64,000 bases of DNA from Carnegiea gigantea (GCA_029747015.1 JAKOGI010001262.1:62001-126000), one strand, 5' to 3'. Numbered from the stretch's first letter, positions 45,500 to 57,323 are shown. Notes: a model not told the origin generated them from the letters alone. Numbers and translations are program-made.

Positions 45500-46110
45500 C
45501 TTCGTCACAGTTAAATAACATAAGTATGTGCTTGGTCAATTAATGAATGGTTAAGGCGAATGTCTTTCTTTGGACAATGCTCGACATCTTAAGGAGAACA
45601 TAAATAGTCCCTGTGTAACATCATCACCATCATCATTTTTACTTGAGGACAGACTTTTTCCTTCGTCTCCACACCAGGTAAATATCTTGCAAAAAATATC
45701 AAACATTCATTTGCTACATATTGTTCAGCAATTGACCCATCTGGACGGCTTTATTGCCGACAGATAATTTTAACGTCCTCAAGTCCCTACGAACATCAAA
45801 ATCACATGACATGGCTATTATGTTTAGTTGTAAATAAAAACTGTGGATGCAAATATTAAAAAATTGGGTATATACCTTTCTACATGTACGTCCAATGATA
45901 AAATGATCGGACCCGTAACCTTTGCTCAATGGCAAATGAACAACTAAATGTACCATTATGTCAAAGAAGGAAGGCAAAAAAATGCTTTCAAATGACAAAG
46001 GGTAACAATGACACAATCTTGTAACCTCCTCAAAATCTTGGGTATTGCAACTTTAGAACAGAAGGTCTTTAAAGAAGTTGCTTAACTCAATCAACGCAAT
46101 CACCATGTTT
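45500..46110 (-). pseudogene. CACTA DUF4218-like domain
   Basis: The 46016-45714 frame reads LSFESIFLPSFFDIMVHLVVHLP, matching the DUF4218 segment that follows the TNP2 transposase in plant CACTA proteins. It continues with the degraded equivalent of the RWMYPFERYLGTLK block (LRTLKLSVGNKA). Stops occur on both sides. Confidence 0.7.
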
Positions 46111-46559
46111 TTGTATTTAATTTTCCATGCAATCAGTGGCAATAGTTTCTGTATTATAATATGATGTCATGACTTTTTAAACCATAAATTTTACCATCAA
46201 TAATATGCCTTCTGATATTTGATGCATAACCATCTGGCACTTTTACAGAAGTAAGCAAAACCAATAAATTACTCTTTTTCTTTCGGCCTTAATGTGAAGC
46301 ATGCTGGAGGAATGTATACTTTGCCTCTGTCTTCTACTGGATGGAGGTTTATCCGGATATTCAGTCCTTTAGATCAAGATTGATTGCAACGTATCCTTTG
46401 TCTTTCTTCAATGCCTAAAAGTGCACAGTATACTATCTGGACATTTTTTCTATATTATAACATCCAAGTTGTGACGTACGAGAAGATGATCCCAATAAGG
46501 GAGTCGAAAAATATGCTCTTTTCTTTCTAAGGCATCACTTCATCCCCCTTTTTTATTTT

Positions 46560-47940
46560 TCTTTTTAGTCTCTGGATGTTTTTTTAAATATGACATCAAG
46601 TCTTTCCATTTGATTCAACAAATCAATTCCAGATAGCAATTCAGGAGGAGATCTCATTTTGTTTTTTCATGAATGCCTTCTTACTACGGAGAAATTTATG
46701 ATCTCCTGGTAGAAAAACGACAATGGCCCATATAACACATTTTGTACTTTTGTCAATAAAGGGAACATGTATCAAATTACAATATGGACATGCATACTTC
46801 CCTTTGGTTTTCCAACCTGACAAGTTACCAATGCAGGAAATCACTTGTAGTGCACACTAGGGCTGCTTGTAAATCAAAAGTCTCATCCTTTGGGCATTAT
46901 AACTTCTACAACTGAGCTCCATAGAGTTCCATTAGCTCATTCAATTAAAGGTGCTAAGAAGACATCAATCATTTCCTAGAGACTTTGGACAGGTATAAGT
47001 AATGAAAGGAGATAAGGTTGTTTTCATGCACAATGATGGAGGTAACTTATAATCATCAATATAATAGGCTATATACGTATTGGAGTGCTCCATATTGCTA
47101 TAGGGTTTAAATCCGTCACTTGACAAGCAAAGCCTGACATTCGCGGAATCACTCGCAAATTTTGTATACCTATTATCAAAATGCTTCCAAGCATAAGCAT
47201 CAGCTGGATGTCTTAATCTTCCATCCTCTTTAGTCCCTCTTCATGCCATCTCTCATCAAAGAGCTACCTTAGATGACAAGTACAAGCTTTAAGCCTAGTA
47301 TTAGGGAAAAGTGACGTAAAAGCTTTACTGGAACTGGATTGTAGAAGCTAATTTCATTATTTCCCATCATATGCGGCTTATATCTGGAAGCATTACATTC
47401 AGGATAGTTGGTGAGTTTAGCCTTATCCTTCCAGAAAAGGACGCAATCATTAGGACATGCATCGATCTTTTTCGTAGCCAAGATCAAATTGCTTTGATGC
47501 TTTGCATTTGTTAAAGGAATTCCGGCCAATACTAAATCTTTTAGAAGAAGCCCTTTGAAGAGCTTTGTAAATGCAATCAAATGCCCGTCATTAACACATA
47601 TACATCATTTGAGATAAACATCTCAACAATAAATAAGAGTTTACCAAACTCTTCACACCCTAGATAGAGGGATTGGCCTGCATTTTCAATTATTTTAAAA
47701 TTTTCTTGTTTCATAATTAGGGCTGGAGGAATCATTACTGGATTCATGGCATGCAAAAGCATCTTCTATCATATCATGAATCAGTTCGACTTGAATACGA
47801 ATTTCATGATTAAATTAATCATCTAGCATCTCATCATCGCCATCATTATCACTTAGAATTGGCTCCCCATGGTGAACCCAATACATGTTTATGGTAATAG
47901 CATCCATCCCTATCTATGAGAAGATGACCTCTTACAACTT
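46560..47940 (-). pseudogene. CACTA TNP2-type transposase (Transposase_21)
   Basis: From 47580 the frame reads FKGLLLKDLVLAGIPL, then KKIDACPNDCVLFWKDKAKLT and YPECNASRYK, the Cys-rich core of Transposase_21. A frame change leads to ERWHEEGL, DGRLRHPADAYAWKHFD-like, FASDSANVRLCLSSDGFKPY and TCPKSLGND across 47280-46970. ISCIGNLSGWKTKGKYACPYC, the NLSGW..KG..ACP.C block, is at 46844-46760, and KFLRSKKAFMKKQNE follows to 46641. Domain order and spacing are normal; five or so frame breaks make it a pseudogene. The protein would cut and join the element's ends. Confidence 0.9.
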
Positions 47941-48304
47941 CCCTTTTTCATGATGGAATCGATTAAACACACGTTGCACGTGGGCATAAAATCTTTATCA
48001 CCAACAGCAGAAGGAGTCATAAATGCATGATCAAGAAAAAGCATTCAAAATATTCATTATATTCGTTATCCATTCTCCTCACTTCACCAAACTCTTATCC
48101 TTAAACACATACATAACAGCAAGTTCCTATATATATTAGACTTCAAAATGATTTATGCATTCTTAATATATACGCAAAAATACAGTAACATTATAAAAGA
48201 CGCCTAAAGTATAAGAGGCAAGCTAGTACATATATAAGCGAATTATTTCATTTAATGAAAGGGCAATATCATTCTAGTCTACTAATATCTATAAGAACAA
48301 GATT

Positions 48305-49660
48305 TATTGTTTTATGTTTAATATCAAATTTGACAGATGGGTTTCAAACAATGATATCTTAGGTGAAATTAGATGATATCTAGTTCAAATATTATTTTGT
48401 TATTTGCTATGAAACTTTATGATGAATAAATTTATATGTTCAAAGGATTAGCCTTGGATAGATTTAAATTTAAATATTCACACATCAAATATCACTACAT
48501 GTTTTTTTATTTGCTACATAATGATATCCTAGGTGTGAATTAGATGATATCTAGTTAAAATATTTTGTTCTTTTCAATATAGTCTTATTAATCTTACTGA
48601 TTGTTTGCTATAGAATCCAGCTCCCAATATGTAATCTAGTTCAAATATTATTTTGTTGTTTGCTACATTAATATTATTATGAATTGAAGTTTATATATTC
48701 GAATGATTTAGTCATGGATAGATTAAATTTTATAATACACAATATCAAATATCACTAAGTTTGTTTACTTGTTACATAATGATATCTCAGGTGAATTAGA
48801 TGATATCTAGTTTCAAATATTTTGTTCTTTCAAATATTCTTATTAATCTTACTGATTATTTGCTACAAACCGCTCAATATTGTAATCTAGTTCAAATATT
48901 ATTTTGTTATTTGCTACATAATTTTGTATTATGAATTGAAATTTATATATTTGAATGATTTAGTCTTGGATAAATTAAATTTTACTAATACACAAACATC
49001 AAATATCACCACATGTTTGTTATTTGCTACAAATGATACCTTAGGTTAATTAGAAGAATCTAGTTTAAATATTTTGTTCTTTTCAAATATTCTGATTAAC
49101 TTATTGATTATTTGCTACATAGCCGCTCAATATTGTAATCTAGTTCAAATATTATTTTGTTATTTGCTACATAACTTTTATTATGAATTGAAATTCATAT
49201 ATTCGAGTAGATATCGTCTTGGATAGTTAAATTTTAATAAATACACAACATCAAACATCACCATATGTTTTGTTATTGCTACGTAATCATATCTTAGGTG
49301 AATTAGATGATGTCTATTTCAAATATTGTTGTTTAAAATATTCTTATTAATCTTACTAATTATTTGCTACATAACCGCTCAATATTGTAATTTAGTTCCA
49401 TTATATTTGTTATTTGCTACATAATTTTTATTATGAATTGAAATTATATAGTCGATTGATTGAGTCTTTGATAGACTTAAATTTGATAATACACAACATC
49501 AATTATCCTACATGTTTTGTTATTTACTAATAATGATATCGTAGTGAATTTAGATGATATCCAGTCCAAATATTTTGTTTCTTTCAAATATTCTTATTAA
49601 TCTTGACTGATTATTTGCTACATACCCGCTCAATATTGTAATCTAGTTCAAATAACTAAT
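48305..49660. repeat. Tandem array of a ~252-bp repeat inside the CACTA element
   Basis: About 5.4 copies of an AT-rich unit. The phase marker CTCAATATTGTAATCTAGTTC (or close variants) falls at 48621, 48873, 49126, 49378 and 49629, giving periods of 252, 253, 252 and 251 bp. Each unit also contains TGATATCTTAGGTGAATTAGATGATATCTAG and two ATTTGCTAC boxes. No coding potential. It lies between the transposase start and the right terminus. Confidence 0.9.
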
Positions 49661-50284
49661 GAAATCTTAGCTTTAAATTCCCATAAACAATTCCCTTCTG
49701 ACCTGAAAGTGCAGTAGACTTAGGTGATTAGTAATGGAACATATACTAAAAAGATTAAATCTAACCTAACTCCATATTAATATAGTTCGAAATATAGTGG
49801 CAATATTACTCTTTTATTTTAATGGCTCAGACAACAACTCCCAAACTTACGTATGTGATAATCAGCTTTCAATAATTTCTCAAACAAAGCTTTGCCATCC
49901 TAATGTTAGGGACATGAAGGAAACACAAACACAAATGCTGACAATGGTGTACCACAATGCTACTTCAAATTCAGCATCAGAAATGGGCCATATCAAAGTC
50001 ACCAGTACCAGCACAGGCAAACCAATGGATGAAAGCAGGTTTTCAGTTTGAGTAAAATAGCAAAATCTTCGACTCATTGCACAACCAAATCAAAACCCTA
50101 AACTTGATTGGCCTCTGAATATTCAAATGCAGAGCACGAAATTAGAAAAATCGAACGCATAAACTCAATAGGAAACGCATGTAGACATCTGAATTCGTAT
50201 TATTGAATGCATATAAAAGGATTTGGAGATGATTAAACACATATGGGAATTCGAATGCAATACCAATGAACCACCGTACCTCCA

Positions 50285-50560
50285 TGGAATTTGGGGGGGG
50301 GCGGGGGGGGAAGGAGGCGACGTTGACTGAAGTCTCACCGGCGACGACATCAACGCTAGAAGAACAACGACCATGAGCAACGCTACAATGATAAAGGGCG
50401 AATTTTGGGGCTCTGATTCTACTCTGGTATTGTGAAAATTGTGTATGGAGGGCGGCAACGATGACTAAAAAAATCACCGGTGAGGATGCAGTGCTAGGAG
50501 ACAACAACCACCGGTAACTGCAGATAGATGAAGGGTCGAATTTGGGGTTTCAGGGAGTTT
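50285..50560. other. GC-rich block with G-tract and ~140-bp imperfect duplication, CACTA 5' side
   Basis: GGGGGGGGGCGGGGGGGG at 50293-50310 could fold as a G-quadruplex on the plus strand. Next to it, 50315-50412 and 50452-50550 are imperfect copies: TCACCGGCGACGAC... and GGGCGAATTTTGGGG against TCACCGGTGAGGAT... and GGTCGAATTTGGGG. On the minus strand this lies upstream of the transposase, so a promoter or leader role is possible. The Pro-rich frame at 50507-50142 reads across it and is probably not a gene. Confidence 0.5.
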
Positions 50561-51179
50561 GGGGTGGGAAAACTAGAAGCAACACTGATATATTGCCTAA
50601 CACTAAAATTGCAATATTTATTCCAAGTTTTTTTTTACCAACACAAGATTTCTTTGAAGTTCATAATGTTGGTGTTAGTTGCCTACTTTATATTTTTCTT
50701 CCATATTATTAGAAATAATTTATGTTTGTGCAGTCCTATTCTAACAAAAATAAAATTAGTCATCATGTTTAAAATATTTATTTAATCTTGATCATAATAA
50801 CTTAATTTTAGTTTGGCACTCCTAGTTTTAAACAAAATGAAATTAGACATAATTTTTAAATATATATTTATTTAATCTTTTGCAATATACACCATAATGA
50901 ACAATACCAATATAACTCTTACTTTTCAAAATTTTGGATGTAACTATAACAATACGAATAGAACATTTGCCCATTGTAAATATTGTTGGTTATGTATTAA
51001 CAATACCATCATATGCATTGCTTCTGTTGCAATTTTTTTTGTGTTCCTTTGGCACCACAAAACTCATAGCTATTTTAACAACGACAAACTCAATCTGATG
51101 CTAAAAACAAGCTTTCACAATAGAAAATATTATTTGATGCTAGGTGGCTACTGCAATAAGTCCCTTTTTTGTAGTGATC

Positions 51180-53900
51180 TAATATGCAAAACTAAAAATG
51201 CTCTAACTGCTTATAAATGCACACTTTATGCAAATGTATGCAACATCCACATACTCACAAACACATATTTACAAACAAACTCTCCCATAAATGGACAAAG
51301 CATTGCCCGTAATCCAAGCACATATAAATTAATGAGGAAGAGGAAATAGAACTAAAAAGAAGGAGGAGGGAGACAATAAGTTGGGTTGGGCTAAGTTATA
51401 TGCCAATCATGCTAGGTCTCAGATAAACCATAAAGTCCTGAAAATATTGAGTTTGGGAAGCAATCATCCCACGGGCTCATCATGCTGCTTCTGAACAAAC
51501 TTACAAAAGGAGACATGCTCAAACTGAACATAAGCCTATAAGGATTGTTGCTTCTCTTGGATGGATCGGAGGGTAGTATGGATATCAGTATAGTCTTGGG
51601 AAAAGGAAGGTTGGGACTAACTAAAGCGCCTAAATGGGGCTATAGAGAAGACAATGTGCAGGATGAACTAAGTCCTCATCACGGGGAGTAACTAACTATA
51701 TTGTCTGGGTTTCAAAAGAGCAGTCCGGTCAACATTTGGAAGAGGCAGAGGTCTGTTTCTAGGGTAATCCAACACGTTCGATGGCCTTCCACCTCGCAAA
51801 ATTTCATTGCTTAAAGGCCGCAAATTCGACCTTTCAACCTAGACACTCTATCTGCAGGGTTGGGCTTAATACCAACGGGACCTATGTATAGGGTGATGAG
51901 ACCTTAATCACTATCCTCTTAGCAGAACTAGTAGCTCTACTCAACAATTTGACTCGTAAAGAAGGAATGGGTCAATATGTGTCCCTTGCAATATGGTATG
52001 AAGAACTACAACTCAGACAGATGAGGCCATTCAAAATATTATAACGACTAACAACCCACAAGCAAGGACATGTTGGGCTACTCTAATACAAGGATGCCTA
52101 ATAATTTTGCCGTTAGAGTGACTAGCATCATACAGTAATTCCAATGATTGTATACCAAAAAGGCAATGGGATTAACTATCTAGGTACCATGGCGTTGGTC
52201 TAAATCCAACCATAGGTGGAAAAACCGAATATATTGTTAAAAACACTCAAATTCAACTCATTAGAATTCCCTGTTTTGATAAAATGAAATCTAACCTTTA
52301 ACATCGAGGACCACTGTGACTTCCACATGTACAGTGCTCAAAAATTCTAAAGTCAAGCCAAATATTTTGGTCTCGAGTCTCTAAAAATTGACCCAAACCC
52401 CACGGAGCAAACAACTAATGAATATCATCAAGCAACCCAAAATTAGTTACCAATGCTCATCAAAAATAATTAGTAGCAACTACAAGTTCACTACTCAAAC
52501 ATTATTACCTAGCAACGTGCTCAGGATTAGTCAAACCAAGTGGGTTAGAAGGGGTTCATTGGTTCCGTGCATTGGTTGATTGTCTAAGAACTCTTTGTTG
52601 CGCATGACTCGATGTCTCCGTTCCTTAAGTAGTCCAAGATTTGCTTCTTCTATTGCCATACATGTAGCATGTGGTGGGTTTGAAAATCTAAATATGGGAG
52701 CAGGGTAAAAGGGAAAGAAATGAAGAATTGTGAGGAAATAAAAGAGAACGGGGAAGAAATTAAGGAACAAAGAAAACTTTGGAAGAAGAAAAGATTGAAA
52801 TGGGTGTAAAAGATGTGGGTTATGGAGATGGAAGACTGTAGAAGAAAATGAGAGGAGAAAAGGAAGATTTGAAAGAAATTTAGAGTGAAGGTGAAGAAAA
52901 TGGAAGAAAAAAATAGAAGAAATTTGAGTGAAAACGGTGTAAATTGAAGGTGGAATGAAGGATGTTTAATGGGGATTCTAGAGAGAGAAAGAGAATTTAG
53001 AGAGAGAAAGATGCAAAGGTAGAAGATGAAGAATGAAGAATTTTAGGTCAAGGGAAAAAGACTCGTGACCACGGAAAACCAGCCTGCTACGGACTATGGT
53101 AATGACCACGGAGCATTTGCGGGGGCACTTGTCTCTAAATTTTCTGGGCTTATGGGAAGAATATCCATGGACTGTAGTACACACCATGGGTCCGTAGCAG
53201 GCTCTGTCTGAACCCTCTAAAATGCTCTCGTATTACATATGTTTTTGTTTTTTTGTTTTTGTTTTTTTCTTTCTTTGTCGTTTTTGGTTGTCATTTTCTT
53301 TCCAACAAGGAAAGGATACAACTATATGGCAACCAAATAAAAAGGAATGCTATAAAAGGACTTGGGTTACATCCCAAGAAGCACTCTTTTAGAGTCGAGA
53401 TCTTGACCTTCACCTTTATGCAACCTTAGGATTGGTACGGGTGACAATGAAGAATTGGGCGTCTCAGCTGCTAGCATGCCTTATCTCAAACCTCAAAATC
53501 AAATGTTTGCAAAAAGAAGGTACCACCTTAAAGTAAACGGGATGGAGGTCCTCTTAAGCATCAAATACTTCCAAGTAGTGCGGCTGGCAAACAAAACTAT
53601 CTTGTAGTGGACTCCATAGACGGACCATTACCAAACTCAATCTTAAACCAAAATCATAATCAACTTCGTCTTTAAGAAGTAAAAAACATTAGCACTCAGG
53701 CAAACCTATAGTAAACCACTCCAAGAAGCCGCATTAAAAGTAGAGGGCTCGTCCTTAGCTATGCAAGGTAGAAAATGGGCATCTAAAATCCACCTTGGCA
53801 TAATCAAGTTCAAGACCCTCGGTAGACACATAGTCAAAGATAGGAGGATCATCAAGCTTCATAATTGCATCAGAAACAATCATATCACATCCATAACAAG
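51180..53900 (-). other. Athila-like Gypsy internal region after the protease; possible extra ORF remnants
   Basis: The RT, RNase H and integrase expected here are not visible. A block near 53400-53360 (GTGCTTCTTGGGATGTAACCC on the minus strand) matches the conserved CGCTTCTTGGGAGGCAACCC box that follows pol in Athila/Tat elements. Near 53064-53203 is a CACGG/CCGTGG-rich stretch containing an inverted repeat of 14 bp or more. A frame at 52770-52531 (MAIEEANLGLLKERRHRVM) may be a remnant of the extra 3' ORF some Athila elements carry. The rest to 51180 is noncoding or unrecognisable. Confidence 0.5.
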
Positions 53901-53919
53901 CGAAGAAGAGGGAGAAGAA

Positions 53920-54470
53920 TCTTGGTCTTCAAATAAAACAAAATTCAACATGCTGTTCCCCCACATCAAATGTCAATTTGCCCCCTTATATCAATTTTGC
54001 ACCCTATAATAGGCAGAAGGGTCTCCTAACAATAATTTGGGTATAGGCATCTTCAGCCATATTAAGAACTACAAAGTCATTTAGCAAACAGAATCGCCCA
54101 CTTCAATGGGAACATCCTCCAAAATACCCAAAGGATGCATACATGGAACTATTCACTAGTGGAGGAAATAGGGACAGATTGTAGCTGTCCTAAATTAAGC
54201 ATCCTGAAAATAAGAATAGGCATCAACTCACACTTGAACTAAGATTGCATGAAGCCCTATCAATGGATACATTCCTATCAGCAAGGAATAGAAAAAAAAC
54301 TACCAGGATCCTTAAGCTTAGTGGGAAGCTTCTTTTGGATAGTGATACTACACTCTTCAGCTAATGCTACAGTTTCATGTTCTTCTAGCTTTCTTTTATT
54401 AAAAAAAAAAATGTTTCAAAAACTTAGCATAAAGGCATTTAAGATAAGGCATCAGTGAATGGAATGTTAA
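53920..54470 (-). pseudogene. Athila-like Gypsy protease
   Basis: The minus strand reads EECSITIQKKLPTKLKDPGS at about 54362-54303, then DRASCNLSSSVS near 54260-54225, the place of the RALCDLGASIN active-site motif: the catalytic Asp is Asn and Gly-Ala is lost. After a frame change come MLNLGQLQS and DFVVLNMAEDAYTQIIVRRPF (family form DFVVLDMEED...LGRPF) near 54080-54020. The enzyme is clearly dead. Confidence 0.75.
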
Positions 54471-54949
54471 TGTAGAGTTTCTTAAGGACCTCTAATAACT
54501 TCCGAAAATTGCTGCCAAGCATTATCCTTACCCATCCTTTGAGGAATGATAAAGGTGGAGTAAAACGGTTTTGGGCATAGTTAGTTTGCATAGGATCTTT
54601 AGGATCCTTCATTAGATCTATTCACAACATCATTTTATCACATTTTTAGATCGAATAACACCTCTTTCTCAACCATCCATAAGTCACATCATGCAAGGGA
54701 CTCATTATTGCAAACCCCCTTGGTCCTTCAAGTTGTTTGCCCCTTTATAAAATCATGACATTACATTGCTCCATAGGGTTAGGTTCGGGCTTACCATGGA
54801 GTCCACGTGAGGAGGTATAGATAAAGAGTTCGCTTGTTTGGTAAGTTTGGGCTTCAAATATTTTATCATGAGTACTAAGTACATCAACTTGAGGTTAACT
54901 GCTTGATATACGCGTGTTGCTTTTGCTATGCTAAAAAAATCATTCTCCA

Positions 54950-55552
54950 TCATGGGCCTCTAAATTAGATTTTTGAGGGGCTTGTTGGGATAATGGTGAT
55001 GTTTATAAGAATTGAAAAAAGGGTTATTGTTTCGATCTAGGGTAGAAATTGTAGACATGGATTTAGTCATTAACATCTTAGGTAAATAGACTCTCGACTT
55101 TGGCAATTCACAATCAAGTGGTCACGAAGCACCAAATTTCACAAGACGGGGAAAGGGCATTTAAACTAGCAGAATTCACATTCAATCAATCCAACCTTTG
55201 AGTCATGGCATCTGTTTTTGAGCAGAAAACTTAAGTATGAGTATCAAGTTTCAACTTATCTGCAACCCTCTTAGGTTGGCTTCTCTTGCTGACCATGGCA
55301 GTTATTGAGTATGCCATCTCCTCATGAAGTTTATTCGCCTCATTTTGCATCTTATTGATCAAAGTGTCACTATCGCCGCATCTAATGGTGGACTGTACTA
55401 GTTGAGTGACTCCATGTAAAAGGTTGAACTATCATTGAACTTTGGAGTCCATATGAGATTATAATTGCAACAAATCTTTAAACTGCTCGTAAGCTTCATA
55501 GAGGGACTGATCCTCACTTTGAGTGAAAGTTGTGATTTGATATCTCAAACTT
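54950..55552 (-). pseudogene. Athila-like Gypsy gag, 5'-truncated
   Basis: Immediately beside the broken 5' LTR the minus strand reads RYQITTFTQSEDQSLYEAYEQFKDLLQ, matching the Athila gag core (xITTFxQxxxESLYEAWERFKxLL). It continues with INKMQNEANKLHEEMA near 55345-55300 in place of the family's L..M..EA..L.E.MA block. The N-terminal half of gag, the primer site and the last 340 bp or so of the 5' LTR are missing, removed by one deletion at 55552. Confidence 0.75.
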
Positions 55553-56506
55553 GTCGTTCTTTTAAAAGGTTCTTGAATTAGCCCAACTTATGGGCCTAGA
55601 TTGTCTATTTTCCTCTCAACATGCAACCATTCTCTCAAAAATTACTATGTTAATCTAATCTTGTCGATCCAACAGCAGATTTCATTTTTGAGTACTTCAC
55701 CCAACTATTTTTTTTTTTTATGATACAAGCAAGCAAATTTAGCCGAAAATTACTCACAATATTCACAGCATAAGATTGAAACACACCAAATAGATAAAGG
55801 AAAAATTGATCAAAATTAAGAATCTAATTCCATTGTTTCGCTAACAAATCCATAGACTAGAGGAAAACTACTCGCACATGATTATGCAACTAACAAAATA
55901 GATTAAACTAGACATTGGAACAACCTAGAAACAATTGAAATCGAGTTCAACGAGTGAAGCACGAGAAGATTCTTACCAAAAATGGAGTTCTTTGTTGATT
56001 CTTCAATCTTTCAAGCCTCCAACTTGCAATTGCCTTCCTTCAAGTCTTCTTCTTCCTTCACAAATGATTAAAAAACTAAGGGTATTTGAGAGATTTTGAC
56101 AAAAAAAATTAGATCATTTTTCCTCTACAGCCGAGAATGCCTAGTTATAACAGCTACTATGCATTCTCAGCCACAACCGAGGAACGAAAAGTTATAGCCG
56201 TTACAGCCCTACCACAGACCGTTCGGCCTTCTTCATGATAATTCATGGAGGCTTCTGTCTTGGTTGTTTCTTGTTTCTTCTTTCTCTACAGGGCATAGTG
56301 GCTGGGAGCCTCCATGGAGAGTCAAAAACGCACCATTTAAGGTCAAGGCTTGGTCAACGAGGTCTCAAAACCTGCAAAAACAATAAAGAAGTTGTACCCA
56401 ACTATAAACTGGAACTTAAGGTATAAACTATAACATAAAGCTCTAAAGTTTCCTAGAATATAGCAAAACAACCCAAAATATTATATAAAACTTTAAGCAC
56501 TTATCA
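55553..56506 (-). repeat. Athila-like Gypsy 5' LTR, truncated
   Basis: Collinear with 37497-38432. It starts TGATAAGTGCTTAAAG at 56506 on the minus strand; the final 340 bp or so are absent. Confidence 0.8.
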
Positions 56507-57323
56507 GCTCGGTAGTGCGAGAGCTTGAAGGACCTATAGCCAGATCCTTATGAACTTGATGGCATGGAGTACCTAATGACCTATACCTATCAACACTGCG
56601 AACCCCACTAGATACTTATGCTAGTTACCTGACTCGGTTCTAGCCAGCTCGGCAGAACCCAGGCAAGTTTTTCTTGTTAGGCTAGGCTATAACTTGTTTT
56701 AGCCGATAATTTTGTCATCTGACCTCCATCTTAAGTTATTCTTTTTCATTGAAACTTATTGAGTTTATCATATAATGCCACTACCTCTGTAACTTTTTGA
56801 AAAGTGTGGAAGAGGCTATTAAGTAAAATAGCAAACTGATGTCACTTTTAGTGCAAACCGTTCTACTTATATCTTTTCCACTGCTTATTGAACTTTGGTG
56901 TATAAAATGTCATTAAAAATCTTATTGTAATGAAAGAATGCCACTATCTAAACTCAATAATTTTATGCCACTAGATTGGGGTTGGTTAAAATTACGCAAC
57001 AAATTTCAACTAGATGTCGAACACCATCTATTTGGGCCTACTTACTTGCTTTCTGGGTTCTTTTAATCCTTCACTAGGCATCCTTCGATTATGGATGGGG
57101 GTTAAGGGATACTGGAACATTTTAAGGCAATTCATTTTAATATCCAGGAAGGTTCCAAAGTCTTATCATGGGTTATCATCATCGGGTCATTTTATAAAAA
57201 TGGAGACAATTTTTTGTTGTCTATAGTTAGGCCCTATTTTGATTGAGTCTGAGTAAGCGAAGGTCAAATTAGTAAAGCATTTAAGCTTACATGTACAGTG
57301 CTTTGTTTTTGACCTTCCGTTCG
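56507..57323 (-). repeat. Tandem array of the 1.38-kb unit, right segment
   Basis: Resumes at 56507 with GCTCGGTAGTGCGAGAGCTTGAAG, continuing the 46-bp repeats cut at 37155, and carries the unit through the marker at about 57265. It ends at 57323 where another Gypsy LTR begins. Marker spacing from copy 36545, after removing the 19.35-kb insert, is about 1.36 kb. Confidence 0.85.

Larger units (their letters stand above)
39984..51176 (-). mobile_element. CACTA (En/Spm-type) transposon, 11.2 kb, defective
   Basis: The terminal sequences CACTACAAAAAAAGTGG (39984) and, inwards from 51176, CACTACAAAAAAGGGAC are the CACTA terminal inverted repeats. A perfect 3-bp TSD, ATC, flanks them (39981-39983 and 51177-51179). 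The minus-strand gene order is a TNP2-type transposase, a DUF4218-like segment, then a Transposase_24-like second gene, as in En/Spm relatives. Subterminal regions carry repeated TACCAACA/TGTTGGTA motifs. All genes are broken. Confidence 0.92.
37156..56506 (-). mobile_element. Athila-like Gypsy retrotransposon with nested CACTA
   Basis: A minus-strand LTR element: 3' LTR 37156-38432, polypurine tract 38433-38447, 3' noncoding region with the conserved GGACAAGCAACAGTTTAAGG box, decayed protease and gag, and a truncated 5' LTR 55553-56506. The flanks ACTTG and GCTCG are a diverged 5-bp TSD candidate, and the tandem unit rejoins across it. Without the CACTA insert it is about 8.2 kb. RT, RNase H and integrase could not be found, so pol is largely deleted. 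Confidence 0.8.

Noticed and set aside
48305..49660. Regular repeats that might suggest a CRISPR array
   Set aside because: The 252-bp unit is continuous tandem repeat without short identical repeats and unique spacers, and lies inside a plant CACTA transposon.
50142..50507. 121-residue Pro/Ser-rich minus-strand ORF
   Set aside because: It reads through the G-tract and the duplicated block, has no recognisable domain, and overlaps an equally long frame-shifted ORF; composition alone explains it.
50897..51349. 150-residue plus-strand ORF rich in Asn, Cys and His
   Set aside because: It crosses the CACTA terminus and target duplication at 51176-51179, so it cannot be a single ancestral gene.
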